Positions 35,135 through 43,921 of a stretch of DNA of 64,000 bases are shown piece after piece. A program made the position numbers and the translations under genes. The stretch's first letter is position 1. Each line of letters begins with the position of its first letter. Where the stretch lies: positions 558,001 to 622,000 of the forward strand of contig JBDZVA010000003.1 of the NCBI GenBank assembly GCA_040255465.1, read 5' to 3'. The stretch comes from UBA5793 sp040255465 (GTDB lineage: Bacteria; Planctomycetota; Phycisphaerae; Phycisphaerales; UBA5793). The notes below the pieces were generated by a model. It was not told where the DNA came from and did no database searches. It saw nothing but the letters and a program-made list of their open reading frames with translations.

Positions 35135-36376
35135 ATGACCCGAACCCACCGCCCCAGACGCATCGTCGTGCTCGGCTGCACCGGATCGATCGGCGCCAGC
35201 ACGCTGCAGGTCATCGAGCATCTCAACTCGATTGAGCCGGGCTCATTCGAAATCGTCGGCCTCGCCACCGGTTCGAACGCCACACAGATGTTCGACCAGG
35301 CGCAGCGCCACGGCGTGCGCCATCTCGCGCTGGCGCACCAGTCCGCGACCGCCACCGCGCCATCGGGCGCGACGCTCCTCACCGGCGCTGAGGCAGCACG
35401 ACAACTCGTGGCAAGTGTCGAGGCGGACATCGTGGTGGCGGCCATCGTTGGTTCCGCCGGTTTGTCCGCCGTTGCAACCGCCATCGAGCGTGGCTGGGAC
35501 ATCGCGCTGGCCAACAAGGAAACGCTGGTCGCCGCCGGCGAAATCATTATGCCGCTCGCCGTCAAGCATGGCGTGCACATCCTGCCCGTCGACTCGGAGC
35601 ATTCCGCCATCTTCCAGTGCCTGCAGTCACGCCGCGCTGATTCGGCCGCGCGCGATGGCCAGCCGCCGTCGATGAACCTCGATCACATTCGCCGCATCGT
35701 GCTGACGGCCTCGGGCGGCCCGTTCCGCACGTGGTCGCACGATCGCATCGCCGGCGCCACCGTTGAACAGGCGCTGAGTCACCCGACGTGGAAGATGGGC
35801 GCCAAGATTACGATCGACAGCGCATCCATGACCAACAAGGCGCTGGAGATCATCGAAGCCCGCTGGCTGTTCGGCCTCGAATCCGATCGCATCGATGTCA
35901 TCGTGCATCCCCAGTCGATCATTCACAGCTTCGTCGAGTTTGATGACGGCTCGGTGCTCGCACAACTCGGCGCGCCGGACATGCGCACGCCGATCCAGTA
36001 CGCGCTGACGTGGCCGGCCCGCCCCGAGGGGTGCGCCAAACGCGTCGACTGGACCACGCTGAGCCAGCTCGACTTCGAGCCGCCCGATGAGCAGCGCTTC
36101 CCCGCGCTGCGCCTGGCGCGTCACGTCGTCGAAACGGGAGGTACGAGCGGCGCGATCTTCAATGCCGCCAATGAGGAGGCCGTCGCCGCCTTCCTCAACG
36201 GACGCATCACCTTTGGCCGCATCTCCGAACTCGCCGCCGAGGCGCTCGAATCCATCGCGTCGATGGCGGCGTCGACGCTTGACGAAGTCATGGATGCCGA
36301 CCGGCAGGCGCGCGAACTTGTCCGCGGCCGGCTCGTATCGACACAAGCGACGGCGCGGATCGCGCACGGCCGGTAA
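35135..36376 (+). CDS. dxr: 1-deoxy-D-xylulose 5-phosphate reductoisomerase
   Basis: A 413-residue enzyme of the MEP pathway, converting DXP to 2-C-methyl-D-erythritol 4-phosphate for isoprenoid synthesis. The NADPH-binding motif GCTGSIGASTLQVI lies at residues 10-23. Further motifs are NKETLVAAGE, LPVDSEHSAIFQCL (metal-site acidic residues) and TASGGPFR. The substrate-binding HPTWKMGAKITIDSASM segment and VHPQSIIHSFVEF are complete. Length is normal, with a C-terminal helix bundle. It lies in the order rne-dxr-small membrane protein-rseP; the pairing dxr-rseP is common in bacteria, although uppS and cdsA are missing from the upstream side here. Confidence 0.96.
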   Translation: MTRTHRPRRIVVLGCTGSIGASTLQVIEHLNSIEPGSFEIVGLATGSNATQMFDQAQRHGVRHLALAHQSATATAPSGATLLTGAEAARQLVASVEADIVVAAIVGSAGLSAVATAIERGWDIALANKETLVAAGEIIMPLAVKHGVHILPVDSEHSAIFQCLQSRRADSAARDGQPPSMNLDHIRRIVLTASGGPFRTWSHDRIAGATVEQALSHPTWKMGAKITIDSASMTNKALEIIEARWLFGLESDRIDVIVHPQSIIHSFVEFDDGSVLAQLGAPDMRTPIQYALTWPARPEGCAKRVDWTTLSQLDFEPPDEQRFPALRLARHVVETGGTSGAIFNAANEEAVAAFLNGRITFGRISELAAEALESIASMAASTLDEVMDADRQARELVRGRLVSTQATARIAHGR

Positions 36377-36385
36377 GGAACTCAC

Positions 36386-36805
36386 ATGAGTTCGACGGAA
36401 ACAGAGATTCTCAATCAGTTGCGCACGGTTCACCGCCGCGTGGCGCTGTGGTACTACCTCGCCGTGGCGTACGGCTGGATCGTGGTGCAGGCCGGTTTTC
36501 TTGTGCTGCTGATTCCCAAGATCACCGACAACTATGACGGCATGGATATCAAGTTGCCGCAGGTGACAAAGACGCTCGTCGCCGCCTCAGACTGGATGGC
36601 GGGCCACAACCCCGGCCAGAGCATGCCCGGGTGGATGATCGCCGTGCCCCTGGCGTTCATCGTGCTCACCCTCAGCGCCGTCATCTTTCGCAGGGTCACG
36701 ATTCTGCTTGCCCTGATCCCCATTCTGGCCATTGCTTCGCTGATCGGCGAACTTTTCCTGCTTCTCGCTCCACTCTACCAGCTTTCCGACACCCTGACGC
36801 AATGA
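36386..36805 (+). CDS. Small membrane protein, resembles the central part of a type II secretion F protein
   Basis: A 139-residue protein 9 nt after dxr. AAGGAA just upstream supports the ATG at 36386. There are three hydrophobic segments, at about residues 21-45, 84-104 and 107-130. Between the first two lies a segment with PKITDNYDGMDIKLPQVTKT followed by LVAASDWMAGH. It resembles a stretch of GspF/PilC proteins, where a 'P...F...G..LP..T..L' pattern precedes a membrane helix. The protein is far shorter than GspF, and I do not claim it works in secretion. It is probably translated with dxr and the downstream rseP. Confidence 0.55.
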   Translation: MSSTETEILNQLRTVHRRVALWYYLAVAYGWIVVQAGFLVLLIPKITDNYDGMDIKLPQVTKTLVAASDWMAGHNPGQSMPGWMIAVPLAFIVLTLSAVIFRRVTILLALIPILAIASLIGELFLLLAPLYQLSDTLTQ

Positions 36806-36936
36806 CGCCCATCGACCGCCGGCCTCATCAGCCGAGGCGCGCCAGGGCCTATCCTTTCATGGCGGTCAAGTGCCCCACGGGCCACGCGTGCGGCACAACA
36901 TCGCTGATACCCCCACAGACCCCGGATACCTGACGC

Positions 36937-39027
36937 ATGTCCACGTTCTTCGACTTCCTGCTCCTTCTGCTCGGTTTCAGTCTCGTCATTTTCGTGCACG
37001 AGCTGGGCCACTTCGCCGTCGCCAAGTGGGTCGGCATCAAGGTCGAGCAGTTCGCCATCGGCATGGGACCAGCCCTGTGCTCGTGGCGCAAGGGCATCGG
37101 CATTCGCTCGGGCAGCACGCAGGCCGCCTACGACGCGGCGCTGCGCAAGGGCGTACCCGCATCCGAACTCGGCGAGACCGAATACCGATTCAACTACCTG
37201 CCCATCGGCGGCTACGTGAAGATGCTCGGTCAGGAAGATCTCGACATGGCGGCCGTGGTCCACGACCCGCGCTCCTACAGCAGCCGCCCCATCTGGGCCC
37301 GCATGTGCGTGGTCTCGGCCGGCGTGGTGATGAACCTCATCTTTGCGATGGTGCTGTTCGTCATCTGCTTCATGTGGGGCATCAAGACGCCCGCCCCGAT
37401 CATCGGCGGCGTGCAGTCCGACAGCCTGGCCGCCATCACCATGCCCATCGACGCCGCCAAACTCGGCATCACCACGCCGGGCATCCTGCCGGGCGACCGC
37501 GTGACCGCCATCAACGGCAAACCGGTCCAGACGTGGGAGCAGGTCGTCATGGCCGCCGCGCTCGCCAAGCCCGACGAGTCGCTGCACGTGCAGGTCGATC
37601 GGCGCGGCACCCGGCTCGCGTTCGATCTCGTCCCGCGCGAAGATCGCGAGACGCAGTTTCTTGCGCTGGGCCTGTCCACGACGCAGAGCAGCGCGATCAT
37701 CGACTTCAAACCCGGTTCCGAGATGGCCCGATTCGTGCAGTCGATGTTCGATCGCGCCGACATCGGTTCCGTGCGCGCGACACCGGGCATGAAACTCACC
37801 GAAGTCGATGGTCAGCCGATCGACGCCGTCTGGCAACTCAGCCGCGCGATCGATGAATCCAACGGCCGAGACCTCCAACTCACCTTCACCGACGCGCAAG
37901 GCGGCGATGTGCAGCGAGCCACGCTTCGCCCCGATCCTGACTTCATGATCGCGCAGGCGCAGCATGACACAACGTGGTACGCCGTGCGACACGTCCTCGG
38001 GCTGGTCCCCGCTCCCGAGATTGTGGCCGTCGAGGCAACCAAAGCCGACGTTCCGGGGCCGGCCGCCGGCGACGTCATCGAGCGCCTCGGCGATGTGCGC
38101 TGGCCCCGCGCCGATGAAATGGCAGGCGTCTTCAAGCCCCGTTCGACCGTATCCGTCTCTGTTCGGCGCGGCGATCAACAGGTGACCTACGACGTCAGCG
38201 TGTCGCGCACCGGCTTGACGGGTTTTCAGATCAGCGACATGCCTGCCATGTCGCCGCCCATCGTCGCCGACACGCTCGCCACAGTGCCCGGCGACGCAAC
38301 GAGCGCCGGCGAGCCAACGGAACTCCCTTCCCCCGCGGCCTCACTCAACCTCATGCCCGGCACGCGGCTCATCTCCATCGACGGCACGACGGTGGCCACC
38401 TGGCGCGATGTGTTCATCGCCCTGCGAAGCGCACTCGACCCGTCCGCCGCCCAGTCAACGGTCCTGCTGACCTACGAACTGCCGATCCCCGGCCATCCCG
38501 TGGAGTCAGCGTCGTGGTGCATCGATCAACCCTCGGCGCGAGAACTGCTGGCCTTGCAATGGCACAGCCAGCTCGGCGTCAACATCTTCGAGCCGATGCT
38601 CGAGGTGCAAAAAGCAGACAACCCCATCGCTGCGGTGCAGATGGGCCTCGATCGCACCTGGAGCATGATTGTCACGACCTACCAGACGCTCGATCGCCTT
38701 GTGCGCGGCACGGTGGATGTCAAGCAACTCAAGGGCCCGGTGGGCATCGCCGAAATCGGCACCAAAGTCGCCGGCCAGGGCATCCCCTATCTGCTGCTGT
38801 TCCTGGGCATCATCAACGTCAATCTTGCGGTGCTCAACTTCCTGCCCATCCCCATTGTCGATGGCGGGCTGATGGTCTTTCTGATCATCGAAAAGCTCAA
38901 GGGCTCGCCCGTGAGCATCCAGATCCAGAACGCCGCGACCGTGGTCGGCCTGCTGCTCATCGGCAGTCTCTTTCTCGTCACGTTCTACAATGACGTCATC
39001 AACCTGATCGGCAATCTGGCAAGTTGA
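36937..39027 (+). CDS. rseP: Site-2 protease RseP with extended PDZ region
   Basis: A 696-residue membrane zinc protease that cleaves transmembrane segments in envelope stress and signalling. The zinc motif is VHELGH, with H21, E22 and H25, in the first membrane helix. The second active-site motif NFLPIPIVDGGLMVF carries the third zinc ligand, an aspartate near residue 641. Between them are two or more PDZ-like regions, visible as GDRVTAINGKPVQTWEQVV (about 190) and LTEVDGQPIDAVW (about 290), and another LISIDGTTVATWRDVF (about 480). The family is usually about 350-450 residues, so this one has a much larger periplasmic region. It lies 131 nt after the small membrane protein and ends the rne-dxr-rseP set. 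Confidence 0.93.
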   Translation: MSTFFDFLLLLLGFSLVIFVHELGHFAVAKWVGIKVEQFAIGMGPALCSWRKGIGIRSGSTQAAYDAALRKGVPASELGETEYRFNYLPIGGYVKMLGQEDLDMAAVVHDPRSYSSRPIWARMCVVSAGVVMNLIFAMVLFVICFMWGIKTPAPIIGGVQSDSLAAITMPIDAAKLGITTPGILPGDRVTAINGKPVQTWEQVVMAAALAKPDESLHVQVDRRGTRLAFDLVPREDRETQFLALGLSTTQSSAIIDFKPGSEMARFVQSMFDRADIGSVRATPGMKLTEVDGQPIDAVWQLSRAIDESNGRDLQLTFTDAQGGDVQRATLRPDPDFMIAQAQHDTTWYAVRHVLGLVPAPEIVAVEATKADVPGPAAGDVIERLGDVRWPRADEMAGVFKPRSTVSVSVRRGDQQVTYDVSVSRTGLTGFQISDMPAMSPPIVADTLATVPGDATSAGEPTELPSPAASLNLMPGTRLISIDGTTVATWRDVFIALRSALDPSAAQSTVLLTYELPIPGHPVESASWCIDQPSARELLALQWHSQLGVNIFEPMLEVQKADNPIAAVQMGLDRTWSMIVTTYQTLDRLVRGTVDVKQLKGPVGIAEIGTKVAGQGIPYLLLFLGIINVNLAVLNFLPIPIVDGGLMVFLIIEKLKGSPVSIQIQNAATVVGLLLIGSLFLVTFYNDVINLIGNLAS

Positions 39028-39111
39028 TCGACCCCGCCGGCGTATTCTCGGTTGGCGAGTTTGCGGCATTCTTGGGGATTGGGGAAGTATCCTCGAAAGA
39101 TGGCACGAGAC

Positions 39112-39139
39112 TTGCATCCGGTGCCGGTTCTGGTATTGT
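39112..39139 (+). promoter_or_regulatory. Possible promoter before the methyltransferase gene
   Basis: TTGCAT (39112-39117) and TATTGT (39134-39139) are 16 nt apart in the 320-nt gap after rseP. Both boxes match the consensus at four of six positions. It would give a leader of about 200 nt. Nothing else definite is seen in 39028-39347. Confidence 0.4.
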
Positions 39140-39347
39140 CGGATGCGGCCCGGACAATCGGCGCCAGCCTGTTGCAACGGCCCACGCGTTGCATCGCGCC
39201 GTCCGCCAACCATCGCCGCAGTGCTCGTGCACTTCGGGCTTCTACTGACTGGCCGGGAGGATTCAGCCCGGGGCACAATGGCTGCGGATCGTCAGAACCC
39301 ACACTTCCATATGTTGTGGGCGCAGCCACGCAATCGGAGATGACGAC

Positions 39348-40004
39348 GTGTCCACGACTTCAACACAACAGGATGTCACGCTCGTTCCCGGAAGTGAGCA
39401 CTACTCGCTCAAGTACCTGCGCGGCGGACGCCTGTTCAGTTACGCCCACCAGATCAAGGGTGCGCTCTCCTTTGAGCCGCGCAAGGTGGCGGAAATTGGC
39501 GCCGGTGGCAAGATGGTCTCCGCCGCCATCCGCTCGATCGGCATCGACGTCACCACGATCGACGTGCAACCCGATCTCAAACCCGATGTCGTCGCGTCGG
39601 TGACCGAACTTCCCTTCGAGGACGGCCACTTCGACGTGGTCCTCTGCTGCCAGGTGCTCGAACACCTGCCCTTCGAGCAGTTCGACAGCGCCATGCGCGA
39701 GTTGCGCCGCGTTTCCCGCAAGGGAGCGATCCTCAGCCTGCCTGACGTCACGCAGTCGTTCATCATGAACATCAGGCTGCCCGGGATCCCGAATCTCTCG
39801 ATCGACTGGACTTTGCCGCGCCTCCGCGCCAAGGACATGCCCAGGAAGCGATTCGAAAAGAGCGGCCACTACTGGGAGATCGGCTTCCGCCCGTATCCCA
39901 TCACGCGTATCCGCAAGGCGATCACCGACGCCGGCTGGACCATCGACGAGGAGTGGCGCGTCCCCGAACGCCGCTGGCACCACTTCTTCCGGCTCGTCGT
40001 CTGA
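39348..40004 (+). CDS. Class I SAM-dependent methyltransferase
   Basis: A 218-residue methyltransferase. The start is GTG 39348 with GGAGA at 39336-39340, 7 nt upstream. The SAM-binding motif is VAEIGAGGK (about residues 47-55), followed by TIDVQPDLKPDVVASVTELP and FDVVLCCQVLEHLP (the post-I and motif II regions). This layout matches Methyltransf_11/25 type enzymes. The C-terminal part contains a segment rich in Arg (LPRLRAKDMPRKRFEKSGHY) that could bind a phosphate-bearing or membrane-linked substrate. The substrate is unknown; small-molecule or lipid-linked sugar methylation is possible. The next gene follows after 110 nt. Confidence 0.85.
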   Translation: MSTTSTQQDVTLVPGSEHYSLKYLRGGRLFSYAHQIKGALSFEPRKVAEIGAGGKMVSAAIRSIGIDVTTIDVQPDLKPDVVASVTELPFEDGHFDVVLCCQVLEHLPFEQFDSAMRELRRVSRKGAILSLPDVTQSFIMNIRLPGIPNLSIDWTLPRLRAKDMPRKRFEKSGHYWEIGFRPYPITRIRKAITDAGWTIDEEWRVPERRWHHFFRLVV

Positions 40005-40114
40005 GCGGAAGCCTGCCCCACCCGCATGGCGGTCTCGTGGCTGAAAGTCTGGTCGCCCAATCCTCGGCACGCAGCGTCGTAGACTGCCAGACCTCTTTCA
40101 CCACCGGAGCCGGC

Positions 40115-40555
40115 ATGCCCGCTCCCGCCAATGAGAAGCAGATCGTCTGGCGGCTGCACCTGCGCACCAGTCCGCAAGCCGTGTTCGAACTGCTCGCCAC
40201 CGGTCCGGGGCGGGCCCGGTTCTGGGCCGAGTCGGCGGAGGAGGTCGACGGGTGCGTTCGCTTCCAGTTCATCAACGGGATGCGGACAATCAGCCGCATT
40301 CTTTCACGGCAGCCGCCGCATCGCATTGAGTTTGATTACTTCGACAGCCGGGTGGTCTTTGACCTGCTTCCGGACGGTGCGGGCGGCACGGACCTCACGC
40401 TGACCAACACCGGCTTTCACCCCGACGACTACCACGACATCCTGCCCGGCTGGCTCAATGTCCTGCTGCCCCTCAAGGCCGCAGCAGACTTCGGCGTCGA
40501 CCTGCGCAACCACGACACAACGCGCACCTGGGATCACGGCTTTGTCGATCAATGA
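40115..40555 (+). CDS. SRPBCC (START-like) superfamily protein
   Basis: A 146-residue protein from the ATG at 40115, supported by CGGAG just upstream; an open frame from 39953 is not used. The fold is suggested by VWRLHLRTSPQAVFELLATG, then ARFWAESAEEVDGCVRFQFI and FDYFDSRVVFDLLPDGAG. It ends with a long C-terminal helix region (GWLNVLLPLKAAADFGVDLR). This is the pattern of Bet v1/AHSA1-like lipid or small-molecule binding proteins. The ligand is unknown. It converges on the ribosomal operon, with a hairpin between them. Confidence 0.7.
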   Translation: MPAPANEKQIVWRLHLRTSPQAVFELLATGPGRARFWAESAEEVDGCVRFQFINGMRTISRILSRQPPHRIEFDYFDSRVVFDLLPDGAGGTDLTLTNTGFHPDDYHDILPGWLNVLLPLKAAADFGVDLRNHDTTRTWDHGFVDQ

Positions 40556-40581
40556 GGGAGTTTGGTCGATCGCGCTGCGCC

Positions 40582-40634
40582 GGTCGTTTGCCGCGCCACT
40601 TGCTCTGGCGCGGAGACGATTTCATCAACGACCA
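40582..40634. terminator. Bidirectional hairpin between the SRPBCC gene and secY
   Basis: CCGCGCCA (40591-40598) pairs perfectly with TGGCGCGG (40606-40613). An outer arm GGTCGTT (40582-40588) pairs with AACGACC (40628-40634). There is no long T-run on either side, so it may act as a Rho-assisted or mRNA-stabilising end for both convergent transcripts. Confidence 0.45.
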
Positions 40635-40647
40635 GCGCCGCCGGTAA

Positions 40648-42045
40648 TCAGCCTCGTCGACCTCGGATGCGATCGCCGCTGCCTCCGCTGAGGAAGCCGG
40701 AGTAGTTTCGCATGAGCAGGTTGGCTTCGATGCGCTGCACGAAGTCGAGACCCACGCTCACCACGATGAGCAGACCCGTACCGCCGAGGAATGACGACAC
40801 GGTAAAGGGAATCTGCATCGAGTGGGCCACAACCGTCGGGATCACCGCGATGATCGCGAGAAAGCCGGCGCCGACGTAGGTCACGCGCTCGAGCACCGTT
40901 TCGAGGTACTCGGCCGTGCGCGGGCCGGGGCGCAGGCCCGGAATGAACGAGCCGTGATCGCGCAGCTGCTCGCTCATCTCCTTGGGGTTGAACTGGACGG
41001 TGGTCCAGAAGTAACTGAAGAAGTAGATGAGGATGATCTCGAGAACGACGTAGGGGAACTGGCCCATCGACATCGCCTGACCGAGGAAGTAGGTCAGCCC
41101 GGCCCACCACTTCACTTCGCTGCCGCTGCTCATGCTGGCGAGGCTGGAAAAGCCGACCGAAGGGAAGATCATCAGCGACTGGGCGAAGATGATGGGCATG
41201 ACGCCGCCGTGATTGATGCGCAGGGGCAGGAAGGCCTTCTGCCCGCCGTAGACCTTGCGGCCGCGCGTGTGCTTGGCCTGCTGGATCGGAATGCGCCGCT
41301 GGGCGACGGTGATCACGATCGCGCCGGCGGTGACCGCCATGAATGAGCAGATGAGAAACAGCACCGCCAGCGGGCCATACTTGGCGTCGCTCGTCGCATC
41401 GAGGCTGAAATCCTGGGCCACGAGGCTGACGGCCGTTGGCATGCGAGCGAGAATGCCGGCGGTGATGATCAGCGACACGCCGTTGCCCAGGCCGTACTTG
41501 TCAATCTGTTCGCCGAGCCACATGAGGAACGTGGTGCCCGCAACCAGCGCCAGAACGCCTTGAATGCGGAACGACCAGAGCAGGCCGGTATTCTGCGCAA
41601 TCGTCGGATAGATGAGATTCTGCGACTGCATGTAGGTCATCCAGGCGAAGCCCTGGACGATGCACAAGCCGATGGTGGCGTAGCGGGTCCACTCGGTGAT
41701 CTTCTGGCGGCCGGTGGGGCCTTCCTTCTGAAGATCCTGGAGCGGCTTCCACGCTGATGCAAGGAGCTGAAAAATGATGGAGGCGGAGATGTAGGGCATG
41801 ACGCCCAGGCCGAAGATGGTCGACTGGCCGAGATCGCCGCCCGTGAATGTCGAGATGTACTGAGCGAGTTTGCTCGCGGCGCCGCCCGAGCCCTGCGCCT
41901 TGAAGAACTCGGCGAGGGCGGACTGATCAACGCCCGAGAGCGGAATCCAGAAGCCGACCCGGTAGATCGCAAGCATGGCGATCGTGAAGAGGAGTTTGTT
42001 CCTCAGTTCGGGAATGCGAAAGACATTGATAAAGGCCTGGAACAT
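40648..42045 (-). CDS. secY: Preprotein translocase subunit SecY
   Basis: A 465-residue core subunit of the Sec protein-conducting channel. The start MFQAFINVFRIPELRNKLLF is typical. Ten membrane helices are visible. The plug and early helices follow the pattern SGVDQSALAEFF, and the conserved cytoplasmic loop between helices 6 and 7 is present (QRRIPIQQAKHTRGRKVYGG). The basic C-terminal tail is RIRGRRG. It is the last gene of the ribosomal operon, as in most bacteria. Adenylate kinase, map, infA and rpmJ, which often follow, are not present downstream. Instead the operon ends against a convergent gene. Confidence 0.96.
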   Translation of the reverse strand: MFQAFINVFRIPELRNKLLFTIAMLAIYRVGFWIPLSGVDQSALAEFFKAQGSGGAASKLAQYISTFTGGDLGQSTIFGLGVMPYISASIIFQLLASAWKPLQDLQKEGPTGRQKITEWTRYATIGLCIVQGFAWMTYMQSQNLIYPTIAQNTGLLWSFRIQGVLALVAGTTFLMWLGEQIDKYGLGNGVSLIITAGILARMPTAVSLVAQDFSLDATSDAKYGPLAVLFLICSFMAVTAGAIVITVAQRRIPIQQAKHTRGRKVYGGQKAFLPLRINHGGVMPIIFAQSLMIFPSVGFSSLASMSSGSEVKWWAGLTYFLGQAMSMGQFPYVVLEIILIYFFSYFWTTVQFNPKEMSEQLRDHGSFIPGLRPGPRTAEYLETVLERVTYVGAGFLAIIAVIPTVVAHSMQIPFTVSSFLGGTGLLIVVSVGLDFVQRIEANLLMRNYSGFLSGGSGDRIRGRRG

Positions 42046-42140
42046 AGTGGGCGAGCCAATCTGCGAATCAGTCTGAATCAGTCATCGTTCGCGCTCAACC
42101 GGCGATTGAAGCCGCTGCCGAAAGACACAAGGCAGGAGGA

Positions 42141-42635
42141 TTACTTCTTCTTGGGCCCGGCGCCGGGTGCGCGCTTCCAGGCCACCTTCATGCTCAGCTC
42201 GATGCTGCCGCCGGCCTTTTCGATCTTCTCGCGGGCGGCCTCGGACACCTTGCCGGCCGAGATCGCCAGTTTCTTGGTCAGATCCCCGCAGCCGAGGATC
42301 TTGATGGGCAACTCGGTGTCGCGAATCAGCCCCTTGGCGATGAGCGAATCGGCGTTGACGGCGTCACCGGCGTTGAAATGCTTCTCCAGATCACGGACGT
42401 TGACGACGTAGAAGGTCGTCGCGAACGCCTTATTGGAGAAACCGCGCTTGGGGATTCGCCGGAAGTACGCCAGCTGGCCGCCTTCGCGAGCGAGCTTGGA
42501 ACTCCAGCCGCTGCGCGACTTGGCGCCCTTGTGGCCACGACCCGACGTCTTGCCATGTCCGGAACCGCGGCCGCGCCCGATGCGCTTGCGGTCCTTGTAT
42601 CGCTCGACGAGGTTGGTGATCTCATGGATCATCAT
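42141..42635 (-). CDS. rplO: 50S ribosomal protein L15
   Basis: A 164-residue L15 that folds into the 23S rRNA core. The start is ATG 42635 (followed directly by a second ATG), placed 7 nt after AAGAGAG; an in-frame codon at 42668 lacks support. The typical Gly/Arg-rich N-terminal segment RKRIGRGRGSGHGKTSGRGHK is present, then the globular domain with RRIPKRGFSNKAFA. The C-terminus ends in a short basic tail (WKRAPGAGPKKK). In many bacteria rpmD (L30) separates rpsE and rplO; here only 90 nt of non-coding sequence lie between them. Confidence 0.95.
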   Translation of the reverse strand: MMIHEITNLVERYKDRKRIGRGRGSGHGKTSGRGHKGAKSRSGWSSKLAREGGQLAYFRRIPKRGFSNKAFATTFYVVNVRDLEKHFNAGDAVNADSLIAKGLIRDTELPIKILGCGDLTKKLAISAGKVSEAAREKIEKAGGSIELSMKVAWKRAPGAGPKKK

Positions 42636-42725
42636 GATGCGACTCTCTTTCGGACACGCGGTCGCCAACGGGCGGCCGCTTCATTTGCATAGTCATCTGC
42701 CGCACGCATCGCGTACGGCGGCCAT

Positions 42726-43439
42726 TCAATCCTGGGCCGGCGCCGTTTCGCCGCCGCCTGGAGCAGCGCCCCCACCCGCAGCGCCGCCGCCGCGCCGTCC
42801 ACCGCCGCCGCCGCGCCCGCGTCCACCGCCACCGCCGGGTCCGCCGCGACGACCGCCGCGTCCACCCTGCTGCTCCTGCTGCTTGGGTTCTTTGCGAACG
42901 TACTCGACTTCAGGCGCGTTGGCGGTGAACTCTTCGACGTGCGTCGTCTCGATGGAGACGCCGCGCAGCTCTTCAGTCTTCTGCTTGGAGCGAAGTTGCT
43001 TCAGGCCTTCCATCGTGGCCTTGACAAGGTTCTTCTTGTTCGTCGACCCATAGCACTTGGTCAGGCAGTCGCGCACACCGGCGAGTTCCAGCACCGCGCG
43101 GACCGTGCCGCCCGCCACGACACCCGTACCGGGGCTGGCCGGGAGCAGGCGCACCTGGCTGGCGCCGAAGCGGCCGAGCACGGTGTGCGGGATGGTTCCC
43201 TTGATGAGTTGAATCTTGTTGAGGCTGCGGCGAGCATCCTTCTCGGCCTTTTCGATAGCCGGGGGAACTTCCTTGCCCTTGGCGTAGCCATAGCCGACTT
43301 TGCCGCGCCGATCGCCGACGACGACGAGCGCGCCGAAGCTGAAGCGGCGTCCACCCTTGACCGTCGCAGCCGTTCGGAACACGCCGACCGTGTTCGACTC
43401 AAAGCTCTGGGATTCGTTGGTTTCGTCAATCATGTTCAT
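42726..43439 (-). CDS. rpsE: 30S ribosomal protein S5 with RGG-rich C-terminal tail
   Basis: A protein of 237 residues if started at ATG 43439. A TTG at 43490 or an ATG at 43433 are alternatives, and none has a strong Shine-Dalgarno. The core is a normal S5, with the double-stranded-RNA-binding-like start VKGGRRFSFGALVVVGD and GYGYAKGKEVPPAI. The segments GRFGASQVRLLPASPGTGVV and LELAGVRDCLTKCYGSTN follow. After residue 190 the protein continues into a tail of about 45 residues made almost only of Gly, Arg, Ala and Pro (GGRGGRRGGPGGGGGRGRGG), resembling eukaryotic RGG boxes. The tail is unusual for S5 and makes the protein longer than the typical 160-200 residues. Confidence 0.93.
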   Translation of the reverse strand: MNMIDETNESQSFESNTVGVFRTAATVKGGRRFSFGALVVVGDRRGKVGYGYAKGKEVPPAIEKAEKDARRSLNKIQLIKGTIPHTVLGRFGASQVRLLPASPGTGVVAGGTVRAVLELAGVRDCLTKCYGSTNKKNLVKATMEGLKQLRSKQKTEELRGVSIETTHVEEFTANAPEVEYVRKEPKQQEQQGGRGGRRGGPGGGGGRGRGGGGGRRGGGAAGGGAAPGGGETAPAQD

Positions 43440-43502
43440 TGATCCGATTCTGATGGCCACGCTGGTGGCGACCGATTGCTCCGTGCTCAAGCGAGAGCGC
43501 GA

Positions 43503-43865
43503 TTAGAACTCCAGTCCGGCTTCGCGTGCGGCATCCGCCATGGCCTTCACCCGGCCGTGATACCGCAGGCCGTTGCGATCGAACTGCACCTTCTTGACGC
43601 CTGCCTGGACCGCGCGCTGGGCGAGCAGGGCGCCGACCGTCTTGGCCGCCTTGGTGTCGCCCGTCGAGTCGCCCTTGAACTCCGGATCGCGCGAGCTGGC
43701 CGCGGCGAGGGTCCGCCCGGCGACGTCGTCGATGACCTGGGCGTAGAGGTACTTGAGCGATCGATAGATCGACAGGCGCGGCCGCTCGGGCGTCCCAAAG
43801 AGACGCTTGCGCATCCCCCGCTTGCGACGTTCCCGACGAGTAACTCGATTCGATGTCCGACTCAT
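43503..43865 (-). CDS. rplR: 50S ribosomal protein L18
   Basis: A 120-residue L18 that binds 5S rRNA. The start is ATG 43865, with GGGAGG about 9 nt upstream; the longer open frame to 43913 is not needed. The basic N-terminus (RVTRRERRKRGMRKRLFGT) and the segment RPRLSIYRSLKYLYAQVIDD are diagnostic. The C-terminal motif KKVQFDRNGLRYHGRVKAMA is complete. Length matches the family, and the neighbours L6 and S5 are in standard order. Confidence 0.96.
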   Translation of the reverse strand: MSRTSNRVTRRERRKRGMRKRLFGTPERPRLSIYRSLKYLYAQVIDDVAGRTLAAASSRDPEFKGDSTGDTKAAKTVGALLAQRAVQAGVKKVQFDRNGLRYHGRVKAMADAAREAGLEF

Positions 43866-43921
43866 TTCGATATCCTCCCGGGCCTCGGCCCGAGCACTTA
43901 GTAGCGGTGTCACGCGGTGCG

